From the NCBI GenBank assembly GCA_016860845.1, contig BOKF01000002.1, positions 1-64,000 of the forward strand: a stretch of 64,000 bases of DNA. The letters run 5' to 3'. The DNA comes from Chloroflexota bacterium. GTDB taxonomy: Bacteria; Chloroflexota; Anaerolineae; 4572-78; J111. Position numbers and translations under genes: made by a program. The notes beneath the pieces were generated by a model. That model searched no databases, was not told the origin of the DNA, and saw only the letters and a program-made list of their open reading frames with translations. This document shows, piece after piece, positions 57,092-64,000 of the stretch; positions within the stretch are counted from its first letter, which is position 1; every line of letters starts with the position of its first letter.

Positions 57092-58203
57092 TAATTTTCA
57101 TCGTCGCTCTCCTGCCCCTGGCGGTAGCGGGGGTTGCTGACGGCGTGCCGCAGGAACTCCTGGCGCTTGCGGCGCTGGTCAAAATTGTGGACGATCTCCG
57201 GCTGGTCGTGGGTGGGCATGAGCGGGACCAGGTTGGCCTCGGTGATGGTTTCCCAGAAGGGGACACTGGGAATGTTGAATTTGTCACCGTAGGCCCGCAG
57301 CCAGTTGCGGTATTCATCCCGCAGGTGCGGGTCGAAGAGGCTGACCTGGGCCGGGGTCAGGATGGGCAGCATGCGCCAGGTCTGGAGCCTGAACTTGTAG
57401 GCGTCGAGACCGTTGATGAGTTCGACGACGACCAGGTTCCAGCGGGCCAGGGTCTCCAGCAGGCCGGCCTTCCAGTGCAGGCAGAGCAGGCCGCAGCCGG
57501 GCTTGGGATGGCTTTTGTAGCGGAGCAGGTCGTATTGAGGGCTGCCACAGCAGTCGGCGGGGTTGAGGAGATGCTGGCCGGCCTGGCGGCGCTCGCGTGA
57601 CTTGGTACACTCGATCTCGTCGCCGGAGATGTAACGGTGGTGGCGGCGGTTGAGCCGGCGGGCCAGGTCCACGTACTTGCGATCCGTTGGCTGGGTCCAC
57701 CAGGTCGCCGGGTTCCTGGTGAGCTGGTGTTTCTCCTCGGCCACCAGGATCAGCCAGAGGCCGAAGGCCGGGCCGAGCAGATTCTGCCAGAAGTAGGTGG
57801 TGTGGTGCGGGGTCTGGGAGAAGCCGGCCCCGCCCTTCTCGAAAAAGCCGGCGTAGTAGTTGGCGCTGGCCACGGCCTGGGCCGCAGCCGAGGGCGTCTC
57901 CGGCTGGGCCTGGCCGGCCTCGTCGGGCGGCGGCAGGGTGCTGGGCAGCGGAATGAAGTCGAGCGAGAGCGGGACGCCGGCAACGGCGGCGATCTCCCGC
58001 TCGATGGCCGCGCGGAATTTCTCCCGGTTCTGGAGCCAATCCACGGCCCCCGGGTTGACGATGCCGACCTGGTAGGCGCCGTTCTGGGCGGCCACTACCT
58101 GGCTGGAGCGCAGGCAGAAGTCGAAGGTGGTCGGGGACATCTGGCCCTGGAGGTTGTTCAGGGCGGCGGTCCAGTTACGTTGGGCGAGTTCGAGGTCGGT
58201 CAT
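57091..58203 (-). CDS. Replication-initiator-like protein with DnaA-N-like domain
   Basis: A 370-residue protein. Residues about 8-75 (NWTAALNNLQGQMSPTTFDFCLRSSQVV... VDWLQNREKFRAAIEREI) resemble the DnaA N-terminal domain. No Walker motifs follow; the remainder is a unique basic region with RLNRRHHRYISGDEIECTKSRERR, a CCGSP motif and a C-terminal basic tail. AAAGGAGA precedes its ATG. Its stop lies in the last iteron, so it is a good candidate for the element's replication initiator. Family not certain. Confidence 0.65.
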   Translation of the reverse strand: MTDLELAQRNWTAALNNLQGQMSPTTFDFCLRSSQVVAAQNGAYQVGIVNPGAVDWLQNREKFRAAIEREIAAVAGVPLSLDFIPLPSTLPPPDEAGQAQPETPSAAAQAVASANYYAGFFEKGGAGFSQTPHHTTYFWQNLLGPAFGLWLILVAEEKHQLTRNPATWWTQPTDRKYVDLARRLNRRHHRYISGDEIECTKSRERRQAGQHLLNPADCCGSPQYDLLRYKSHPKPGCGLLCLHWKAGLLETLARWNLVVVELINGLDAYKFRLQTWRMLPILTPAQVSLFDPHLRDEYRNWLRAYGDKFNIPSVPFWETITEANLVPLMPTHDQPEIVHNFDQRRKRQEFLRHAVSNPRYRQGQESDDEN

Positions 58204-58216
58204 ACGGTCTCCTTTG

Positions 58217-58236
58217 ATGTGCCGTCATCGGCACAT
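58217..58236. promoter_or_regulatory. Hairpin between parB and initiator genes
   Basis: ATGTGCCG-TCAT-CGGCACAT is a perfect eight-base-pair stem in the 73-base gap, just 5' of the initiator RBS. Without a T-run, it may modulate initiator translation. Confidence 0.5.
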
Positions 58237-58276
58237 AATAACAATATGGCTATCCGAAGGCTGAGGGGGGGGTATT

Positions 58277-60604
58277 TCATGCGGTGGCCTCCTGCGGGAG
58301 AGGTTCGGTAGCGCTGTTCCCGTTCAGCTCCCGCCGGCGCTGCGTGCACTCGGCTTCGAGGGCATTAGCCTCAGCCTTTAAATTGCTTAGGTCTACAGCC
58401 GCGTCAATCTGGCCGGGAGCAATCCCGGCCCACTGGTGGATGAGGGTGTCAAGCTCGTAGACCAGGTCGGCAGCAGCCAGGCCGCGATTGATCAACTTCT
58501 GGCCGGTGTGCTCGTCGGGCTTGTTGAGCCAGAGGCGGATTTCGGTCAATTTTTGGCTGACTACGGCGATCTGGCGGTTCAGTTCCACCGGCGCTTCTTG
58601 GTTGGCCTGGCTCTCTGCCTCCTGCCGCCTGGCCAGCAGCGTGGCCTTCGCCGCGTCGAAGCGGGCCAGTAGTTCCGGCGGGGTTTCGATGTGGGACTCA
58701 GCTTTGAGCTGGTCCAACTCCTCGGCAATCGTAGCCAGGTTGGCCAGGTTGCCGTTGATGGCGTTGAGATGATCGGGCGTGGCCGAACTGCCCGGCCCGG
58801 CAATCCAGGTTTCGATACGGGTGAAGCGGGTCTCCAGGTCGGCCAGAGGATCGCGGCCCATCGCCGGCAGACCCATCTTGGCCAGCCAGTCGTCTACGTT
58901 CTTCTGGTTCTCCTCCGGCGTGCGGTAGGCGCTGGGGTTGGCGTTGCGCTCGACGAGCTGCTCGGCCAGCTTGCGGATCACCTGGTCTGGCTTCATCGTG
59001 GATACATTGTTGCGGCCCCCGTAGTAATTATCGAGCCACGTGTCGAGAATGGCCCGGAGCACGTTGGGGTGGTTGTCCTTGATGACCTGGACCATGTGCT
59101 TCGTCGCCTGGTTCTTGACCTGGTTCGTCGCCTGCTCCTCGGCCTTCTTCTTGGCCTCGGCTTCAGCCCGGTTTTGCCCGGCGCAGGCGCAGCCCGCTTT
59201 GTCGTGGAAGCACTCGTAGTGGCAGCGGTGGAACTCGCCCGGACGCGGTCCGGAGTCCCAGGGCCGGCGGTTGAAAACGAGGCGGAGATTGGGACAACTC
59301 TTTTCCAGGGCAAGCTGAAGCACCGGGCTGTCGTGGCCGCCGTAAAAGCGGTCGGTCTGGTTGTATTCATAGTTGACCGTGGGATCGAGATAATCCAGGC
59401 CGACCGCGGCCTTGACCTCCTCCAGGTAGGCGATGATGACCTGGTTCTGCTTGGCCTCCAAGCAGGCGCGGTTGAGACAGATCGTCTGGTTGCCGACCTT
59501 CTGGTACAGGTCGCAGCCGGTGCAGGTGGGGTGATGGATGCCTCCGCCGCTAAAGACCTGGTCGGCCTCAATCAGGCTGATTTCCTGGCCCTGGCCGCGA
59601 ATGGCGGCGTTGACCGAGCTGCGGATTTGATCGGAGGTCAGGTTCTGGGGGTTGGCCAGCTTCTTGCCGTCATAGCTACCCAGGACCTTGGCCTGTATTT
59701 CCGGGGGCAGGTTGCACAGCGGCAGCAGGGCCAGCGCCTGGCGCTCGTTCAGCTCGCCACTGGCGACCTGCTCCTGCTTGTCTTGCGGCAGGCTGAGTAG
59801 CCGGCGGGTGTTGGCCACGACGCTGCGGGATTTGTTGACCTCCTCGGCGATATCCGAGTCGCTCAGCCCGTATTCGTCGTGGAGCTTCTGGTAGCTCCTG
59901 GCTCGCTCGATGGGGGTCAGGTCGGTCCGCTGGTCATTAGCGGCGATGGCCCGCAGCAGCAGTTCTTTGGCGTCCGTGCCGGGCGGGACGATGTAGGCCG
60001 GGATCTCGACCAATCCGGCCAGCTTGTGGGCGCGCCAGCGGCGCTCGCCGTCGTGGAGGGTGAAGCGCTCGCCGTTGGAATGGACGACGATGGGTTGGAT
60101 CAGGCCGCGGCGCTGGATATTGCCGGCCAATTCCTTCAGCTCCGCCTCGTCGAAGTGCTGGCGGGGCTGCTCCGGGTTGGGGTCAACCAGGTCAACCGGG
60201 ATCGGGACAGAGACGGGGACGGTGGGTGAGGGCCAGTCGGAGGGGGCCGGGGGTTGGGGGTCAAGGGTTGGGGGCCGGGGGTCAGGGGGCGGGTTTTTGA
60301 GAGCGTCCAGGGCGGCCCGGAGCTGGTCCGCGTCGGTGTGGCCGAGCAGGGCGGCTCGATGCCGGTCCATACACCGTTTGCACAGGTGGAAATCAGCGCC
60401 GGGCTTGGCCGGGTCCAGCCAGCCGTTGTTGTGGTAGTCGGCCCGCTTGCCGCACAGGTAGCAGGTTTCGGCGGTGTCGGGGATGTAGCGCCAGTCGGGG
60501 TTGGCGGAACCCCCTCCCTGGCCCTCCCCCTGAGAGGGGGAGGGGATTTGATCTGTTTGCGCGCCAACAGCGGGCGCGGGTTGGGTGGATTTTTTACGGT
60601 TCAT
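58277..60604 (-). CDS. Very large ParB-family protein
   Basis: A 775-residue ParB/Spo0J-type partition protein. N-terminal CYLCGKR...CKRC zinc-like site (about 48-80), then the ParB N domain with PRQHFDEAELKELAGNIQ and HDGERRWRAHKLAG (near 150-215), the helix-turn-helix YGLSDSDIAEEVNKSRSVVAN (about 245-265), a Cys/His cluster (CTGCDLY, CLNRACLEA, CHYECFHDKAGCACAG), and a long helical C-terminus. Ordinary ParB is under half this size. Two Pro/Gly-rich inserts (about 20-33 and 103-127) come from interspersed repeats. It probably binds the adjacent iterons. Confidence 0.88.
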   Translation of the reverse strand: MNRKKSTQPAPAVGAQTDQIPSPSQGEGQGGGSANPDWRYIPDTAETCYLCGKRADYHNNGWLDPAKPGADFHLCKRCMDRHRAALLGHTDADQLRAALDALKNPPPDPRPPTLDPQPPAPSDWPSPTVPVSVPIPVDLVDPNPEQPRQHFDEAELKELAGNIQRRGLIQPIVVHSNGERFTLHDGERRWRAHKLAGLVEIPAYIVPPGTDAKELLLRAIAANDQRTDLTPIERARSYQKLHDEYGLSDSDIAEEVNKSRSVVANTRRLLSLPQDKQEQVASGELNERQALALLPLCNLPPEIQAKVLGSYDGKKLANPQNLTSDQIRSSVNAAIRGQGQEISLIEADQVFSGGGIHHPTCTGCDLYQKVGNQTICLNRACLEAKQNQVIIAYLEEVKAAVGLDYLDPTVNYEYNQTDRFYGGHDSPVLQLALEKSCPNLRLVFNRRPWDSGPRPGEFHRCHYECFHDKAGCACAGQNRAEAEAKKKAEEQATNQVKNQATKHMVQVIKDNHPNVLRAILDTWLDNYYGGRNNVSTMKPDQVIRKLAEQLVERNANPSAYRTPEENQKNVDDWLAKMGLPAMGRDPLADLETRFTRIETWIAGPGSSATPDHLNAINGNLANLATIAEELDQLKAESHIETPPELLARFDAAKATLLARRQEAESQANQEAPVELNRQIAVVSQKLTEIRLWLNKPDEHTGQKLINRGLAAADLVYELDTLIHQWAGIAPGQIDAAVDLSNLKAEANALEAECTQRRRELNGNSATEPLPQEATA
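60241..60293. repeat. G-rich repeat coding a Pro-rich insert in parB
   Basis: Runs of three to five G separated by two to three bases are read on the minus strand as PPPDPRPPTLDPQPPAPS. Same kind of tract as in the integrase (24857-24892) and at 62245. Confidence 0.65.
60511..60545. repeat. GC-rich palindromic element inside parB
   Basis: CCCTCCCCC (60522-60530) and GGGGGAGGG (60536-60544) form a hairpin, preceded by CCCCTCCCTGG. Read in frame as SPSQGEGQGGGS in the ParB N-terminus. Confidence 0.75.
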
Positions 60605-60921
60605 GGGTTTGCTCCTTTGGGTGGATCGTCGTCAAATTTAGTTTGCAGGTTGACCGGCTCGGCGTCCGGCCAGACCTGGTGCCGATACTTGGCCAGCTCC
60701 TCGATGATAAAGCCGAGCGTGTCCGGGCTTTTGAAGCGCATCACAACCGGATAGGGAAAGCTCTCGATGTCGAGGAGGATGTGAACCTGTTCCAGCGGCG
60801 GCTGGCCATCGGGCCGAGGCGTCCAGGCGGCAATCCGCCACTGTTCGACTTGGAGGAAAGCCATGCCGGCAACATTTTGAGGCGTTCGTGAGTGGGTGAC
60901 TTTGCCTCGTGCCTTAACCAT
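60601..60921 (-). CDS. Element protein of unknown function
   Basis: A 106-residue protein overlapping parB by four bases. Central strands VHILLDIESFPYPVVMRFKSPDTLGFIIEEL suggest a small alpha/beta domain. Not recognised; co-transcribed with parB. Confidence 0.6.
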   Translation of the reverse strand: MVKARGKVTHSRTPQNVAGMAFLQVEQWRIAAWTPRPDGQPPLEQVHILLDIESFPYPVVMRFKSPDTLGFIIEELAKYRHQVWPDAEPVNLQTKFDDDPPKGANP

Positions 60922-61252
60922 CGGCGGCCTTCTTTCGGGAGAGAGGCGAGATATACCGCTCGTTTGAAATGGGGTCGTGGTAAATCCCGACCAGCAGCTT
61001 CAGGTCTGCCCAGGCCACGCACTCGCCAATCATCAGGTCGTGAGCGACAACGTAGGTGCGCACCCCGGTGACGGCGGCGCGAATATCGGTAATTTGCTGC
61101 TCAAGCGCAGTAATTTGCTGCTGCCAGGCAACGGTCTCGGCCTCCAGCTCGGTGATGCGCTGCCGGGCCTTGGCCAGCTCATCGGTTTCGATGAGTTCGC
61201 CCCAGTAAACGGGGTAGCCTTGCTCGTCAAAACTGTATGCGGGCTGGGTCAT
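60914..61252 (-). CDS. Coiled-coil element protein
   Basis: A 112-residue protein; ATG 61252 with AAAGGAGA. A central coiled coil (ARQRITELEAETVAWQQQITALEQQ) is flanked by short conserved-looking ends. Overlaps the next gene by eight bases. Possible oligomeric partition or replication accessory. Confidence 0.6.
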   Translation of the reverse strand: MTQPAYSFDEQGYPVYWGELIETDELAKARQRITELEAETVAWQQQITALEQQITDIRAAVTGVRTYVVAHDLMIGECVAWADLKLLVGIYHDPISNERYISPLSRKKAADG

Positions 61253-61266
61253 GGGTTCGTCTCCTT

Positions 61267-61533
61267 TCAACTTAATGGCAGACCCGAAGGGATGTCGAGC
61301 TTTTTCGAGGCGCGGACGACGATCCTATCCGCCTGTAGCTGATCGGCGAACCAACGCACGACCTCCGGCCCGCGAGCCGAGGCTACCCAGGCCGTGACCC
61401 GGATGACGATATTAGTCGGCGTGTCGTCAGACCCGATGAGCACATGCCAGCGCCCTTCCGGCCGCGTCTCGACCCAGGCGATGAAGTCGGCCCGGTCGTC
61501 GGCGTCGAAGTAGATGCAGTGGAAGTCGGTCAT
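61267..61533 (-). CDS. Element protein of unknown function
   Basis: An 88-residue protein (FHCIYFDADDRADFIAWVETRPEGRW, then RGPEVVRWFADQLQADRIVVRAS). Looks like a compact alpha/beta fold. Coupled to its neighbour by an ATGA overlap. Confidence 0.6.
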   Translation of the reverse strand: MTDFHCIYFDADDRADFIAWVETRPEGRWHVLIGSDDTPTNIVIRVTAWVASARGPEVVRWFADQLQADRIVVRASKKLDIPSGLPLS

Positions 61534-62069
61534 TGGCTTGTCTCCCCTGGCTTCGATGCCAGCGCCGCGTCAAGGGCAGCCTGTATCTCCTGGCGTCGCT
61601 CTTCGATCCACAAGCCGGCGACAAAGCCGATGAGGTCGCCATCAACGTCGTAGAAAGTAACTATGGGGATTGGTGAGCCATTGGACGCTTCCGCTCGATA
61701 GCAGCGATAGGTGACAAACGGACCCTCTTCACTATCGAGATAGGGACCACCGACAATAAGTTCGTACGGGTCAGCATTGACAAAGAAAAGTTGGTCTAGG
61801 TCATAGGGAGGCTTGGCCTCGTTGGATGCAAAAACAAGGGAGCGCGGGAATTCGTTTATTGGCGGTAGCTCGGCCAGGACGTGGGCCGGGACAAGCCAGT
61901 GCTGGTTCCGGTCCTGGTCGGCGTAACGATGGACCATCAGCGCCAAGCCCTCATGGTCGCAGTGCCAGTCATTGACCCGCTTGGCGACAAAGCCATTGGA
62001 AACGAAGCCCTTGGCGGCAAAAAAGTGGCCTCCTTTAGCAATGAGATTAAAAAGGGATTGTTGGCTCAT
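61530..62069 (-). CDS. Element protein of unknown function
   Basis: A 179-residue protein; the ATG at 62069 has GAGGTG upstream, while an in-frame GTG at 62081 overlaps the previous stop as GTGA and is equally possible. Contains HCDHEGLALMVHRYADQDR and VTFYDVDGDLIGFVAGLWIEERRQE. No family recognised. Confidence 0.6.
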   Translation of the reverse strand: MSQQSLFNLIAKGGHFFAAKGFVSNGFVAKRVNDWHCDHEGLALMVHRYADQDRNQHWLVPAHVLAELPPINEFPRSLVFASNEAKPPYDLDQLFFVNADPYELIVGGPYLDSEEGPFVTYRCYRAEASNGSPIPIVTFYDVDGDLIGFVAGLWIEERRQEIQAALDAALASKPGETSQ

Positions 62070-62077
62070 CTCGCACC

Positions 62078-62509
62078 TCACTCCAGCACCAGCTCGGCTG
62101 AGAACAGGTCGGCCAGCTCGCCCTCACCCCCGGCCCCAGGGGGAGAGAGGAGAAAGCTCGCTCCCGCCAGGGCCGTGCTCAGCGCGGCCTCGACCACGTC
62201 GCGCACGCCGGGGAGGAGGGAGGCGGAGAGGGAGGCCGGATCAATGGGGGGCGGGGATTGGGGGTCGGGGGTTGGGTGGGACTCCAGCCAGCGCTGGTAG
62301 TAGACGAAGGGCCGGTTGGGGTCGGGCGCTTCAGGCTGGGTCGAGAGCCAGGCCATAAAGTCGAGGTAGAAGTAGCCGGCGCGCCGCCAGAACTCGGACT
62401 CGCGCTTGATCGTGGCCAGGTGGGCCAGGAGCCGGGCGTCGTTTTCTTTGTGCAGGACGACCGACTTGGTGTCGCTGGGCCGGGCGTCAGATTTGAATTT
62501 AGGTTTCAC
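62078..62509 (-). CDS. Element protein with repeat-derived inserts
   Basis: A 143-residue protein from GTG 62509 (GGAGGTGA upstream, GTGA overlap with the previous gene). The N-terminal half is helical and aromatic (FWRRAGYFYLDFMAWL). Two inserts, PTPDPQSPPP near 77-87 and LLSPPGAGGEGE near 119-130, come from the G-rich and palindromic repeats. Function unknown. Confidence 0.65.
   Translation of the reverse strand: MKPKFKSDARPSDTKSVVLHKENDARLLAHLATIKRESEFWRRAGYFYLDFMAWLSTQPEAPDPNRPFVYYQRWLESHPTPDPQSPPPIDPASLSASLLPGVRDVVEAALSTALAGASFLLSPPGAGGEGELADLFSAELVLE
62121..62151. repeat. GC-rich palindromic element in the 62078 gene
   Basis: GCCCTCACCCCCGG followed by CCCCAGGGGGAGAG; partial hairpin of the same family. 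In frame it encodes SPPGAGGEGE. Confidence 0.65.
62245..62280. repeat. G-rich repeat in the 62078 gene
   Basis: GGGGGGCGGGGATTGGGGG-type runs coding the PTPDPQSPPP insert; third copy of the kind at 24857 and 60241. Confidence 0.6.
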
Positions 62510-62805
62510 TGCTTCACCTCCTCGGCTTTCCAAAAGCCCAGCCTGGGCTGCCACTTGTAGCCGCGCGCCTCCAGCCAGGCGTACAGGTCGGCCCGGCGCA
62601 TACGCTCGGCTTCGAGGACCCACTCGACCATAAAATGGTGGATGTGCAGGCCGTTTTTGCTGGCCCGGATGCCGGCATACTCGCTGATCGCCTGGAACGC
62701 CTTGCGGGTCAGCGGCTCCCGCGGGAGGATGGGCGGGACGGCGCGACCGTTTTTTCGTTTGACCGGCCTGGTGCGGGCCGGCCTGGTTTGAACGGGCATG
62801 GTCAT
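62506..62805 (-). CDS. Small basic element protein
   Basis: A 99-residue protein: basic Pro/Arg-rich start (RPARTRPVKRKNGR), then a helical domain AFQAISEYAGIRASKNGLHIHHFMVEWVLEAERMRRADLYAW. Lies nine bases after the actin-like gene. The basic start and position suggest a ParR-like DNA adaptor for the filament, a guess. Confidence 0.6.
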   Translation of the reverse strand: MTMPVQTRPARTRPVKRKNGRAVPPILPREPLTRKAFQAISEYAGIRASKNGLHIHHFMVEWVLEAERMRRADLYAWLEARGYKWQPRLGFWKAEEVKQ

Positions 62806-62814
62806 CCTCCTGTC

Positions 62815-63906
62815 TCATGCGCCCGGCATGGGCGTGTCGGCTTTGAACAGCTTGCGGGCGTAGCGGGCCAGGCCGTTGGCGTTGGCGCAGACCGGCTCCG
62901 GCAGGCAGACCGCCGCCGGGTAGTGCTTCAGCAGCGGCTTGCGTAGGGCCTCGGCCCCGCCGCCGGTCAGGAGCAGGGTGCGGAAACTGCCGGCCTGGAA
63001 GTGCTCGCGCAAAAATTCGTTGATGGCGGCGAAACATTCGTCCAACGCCTGCTGGACGATAGGGTTGATGGCCGCCGTCGCGCCCAGGTGGTGGACCAGG
63101 GCCTCCCGCCCGCGCACGTGCTCGCGGATCAGCTCGTCGGCCTGGCTGAGCGACAGCTCGACCTGGTAGGCGCTGCGCACGTAGCGCTTGATGGCGGTCG
63201 CGGCGCGGTGCATGCCGAGGGCCTGGCCGCCGGTGAGCCGGCTGACGACCTGGCCGCGCTCGATGCCGAACAGGTCGAGGGTATTGAAGCCGATGTCGGC
63301 CACGGCCACAGGGGCGTCGAAGTCGGCCACGGGGCGGATCCAGCGCCCGTCTTCGTCCAGGCCCCAGAGGAAGTAAGAGCCGAGCGGCTGGGCCATCGCC
63401 TTGACGGCCCGGACCGTGACGGTGTAGGCTCTGCCGTCCACGCAGAAGGCGTGCCGGCCCACGAGCCAGGATTTCAGGCCGGCCAGGGCCTGGAGACCCC
63501 TGGCGCGGTCCTGGAGGATTTCCACAGGGAAGCCGGCCAGGACGGAGACCTCACCCTCAGAGGCTCCCCCTGCCCCCCCAGAGGGGGGGAAGAGACGGCT
63601 CAGGGCGGCGTAGGTCAAGGCTTTGGCCTCCGGGCCTTCGTAGAGGCGCTGGAAGTCGAGGCGCTCGACTGGACGGGACCAGCGGTGGATGTTGGGGCCG
63701 GCCAGGTATTGCAGGCCGTCCCATTCGACGATGAACGGCTTGACCTGGCGGTGGCGGCCGTTGAGGCCGGTGGTCAGCAGGCCCAGGTCGGCCTGGCCTA
63801 AGCCGACGACCGAGGGAAAGTGCTCCACGTGGATGCGGCCGTTGCCGTTTTTCCAGGCGATTTTGGTGTTGCCGAAGCCCCCATCGAGGGCGATTTGGGT
63901 GGTCAT
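62815..63906 (-). CDS. ParM/Alp-type actin-like segregation ATPase
   Basis: A 363-residue actin-fold protein: phosphate-1 IALDGGFGNTKIAW at 4-17, phosphate-2 VAVADIGFNTLDLFG near 212-226, and adenosine motif LLLTGGGAEALRKP near 322. It should polymerise to segregate low-copy plasmid DNA. ATG 63906 has AGAAGGAGC. A FPPSGGAGGASEGE insert near 106-119 is encoded by the palindromic element. Confidence 0.88.
   Translation of the reverse strand: MTTQIALDGGFGNTKIAWKNGNGRIHVEHFPSVVGLGQADLGLLTTGLNGRHRQVKPFIVEWDGLQYLAGPNIHRWSRPVERLDFQRLYEGPEAKALTYAALSRLFPPSGGAGGASEGEVSVLAGFPVEILQDRARGLQALAGLKSWLVGRHAFCVDGRAYTVTVRAVKAMAQPLGSYFLWGLDEDGRWIRPVADFDAPVAVADIGFNTLDLFGIERGQVVSRLTGGQALGMHRAATAIKRYVRSAYQVELSLSQADELIREHVRGREALVHHLGATAAINPIVQQALDECFAAINEFLREHFQAGSFRTLLLTGGGAEALRKPLLKHYPAAVCLPEPVCANANGLARYARKLFKADTPMPGA
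63554..63589. repeat. GC-rich palindromic element inside the actin-like gene
   Basis: CCCCCCC-AGA-GGGGGGG (63573-63589) preceded by CTCAGAGGCTCCCCCTG; read in frame as PPSGGAGGASEGE. Confidence 0.75.
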
Positions 63907-63931
63907 TGGTTTGCTCCTTCTAGGTATGGAT

Positions 63932-64000
63932 TTAGTCAATTAAAATGGCGGCCGGATCGTTCTCGCGAACGATCTCGTCCAGGGTGCCGCGCTGGCCGTC
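63932..64000 (-). CDS. 3' end of a further leftward gene (partial)
   Basis: The last 22 codons (GTLDEIVRENDPAAILID, stop at 63932-63934) of a gene that starts beyond the window. It lies 25 bases before the actin-like start, so the operon continues to the right. Function not determinable. Confidence 0.6.
   Translation of the reverse strand, partial: DGQRGTLDEIVRENDPAAILID

Noticed and set aside
58691..59800. 369-codon frame opposite parB
   Set aside because: Composition of Val/Gly/Leu/Gln typical of a complement frame in GC-rich DNA; parB on the other strand has clear motifs.

Overview
The window looks like chromosomal DNA of a Chloroflexota bacterium (Anaerolineae/Caldilineae type) carrying a large integrated siphovirus-like element. 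The lineage is inferred from gene style only: a lipoprotein sugar-binding protein with an alanine-rich stalk, a soluble LacI-domain/histidine kinase/AraC fusion, a corrinoid methyl-transfer set, and many short palindromic interspersed repeats. No rRNA or ribosomal gene is present to fix it.

Host part, about 1-23.9 kb. Positions 165-7682 (minus) hold a carbohydrate ABC importer (binding protein and two permeases) and the all-in-one sensor-regulator that probably controls it. Positions 8097-11640 encode a FixABCX-like electron-transfer set. Positions 12291-17237 encode a RACo-like corrinoid activator, a methyl-THF:corrinoid methyltransferase, a corrinoid protein and a UroD/MtaA-family methyltransferase, followed by an MFS transporter. 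The fix set and the RACo set are preceded by two copies of the same promoter/leader region (7752-7930 and 12075-12210), so they are probably co-regulated. FixABCX could supply the low-potential electrons RACo needs. A membrane-anchored HtrA-like protease, a MoxR/DUF58/VWA/VWA operon and tRNA-Cys close the host part.

Element, 23,942 to the window edge. A tyrosine integrase beside tRNA-Cys is followed by a rightward block of small early genes, a second minimal tyrosine recombinase, then terminase, portal, scaffold, decoration, capsid, connector and tail genes up to about 51.3 kb. The tail assembly chaperone has a textbook -1 frameshift site (A AAA AAC, 40948). The fibre gene changes base composition part way through. 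Then come a leftward accessory operon (51.4-53.7 kb), an AT-rich switch region with TTACT-N6-AGTWA operators and an XRE repressor, small membrane proteins, and a HigBA-type toxin-antitoxin pair with twin palindromic operators. The right end (56.2-64.0 kb, leftward) is plasmid-like: a ParM-type actin, several unknown small genes, a very large ParB-family protein, a replication-initiator-like protein with a DnaA-N-like start, and four palindromes at 41-42-base spacing that look like iterons or a centromere. The whole reads best as a phage-plasmid that can also integrate. Its right end and any lysis genes are not visible.

Two features cross the host/element border. Short GC-rich palindromes (and a separate G-rich repeat) sit in frame inside several element genes and in a host intergenic gap. 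The dyad TGACAAATGTCACT of the two host promoters also lies between the integrase and the first element gene.
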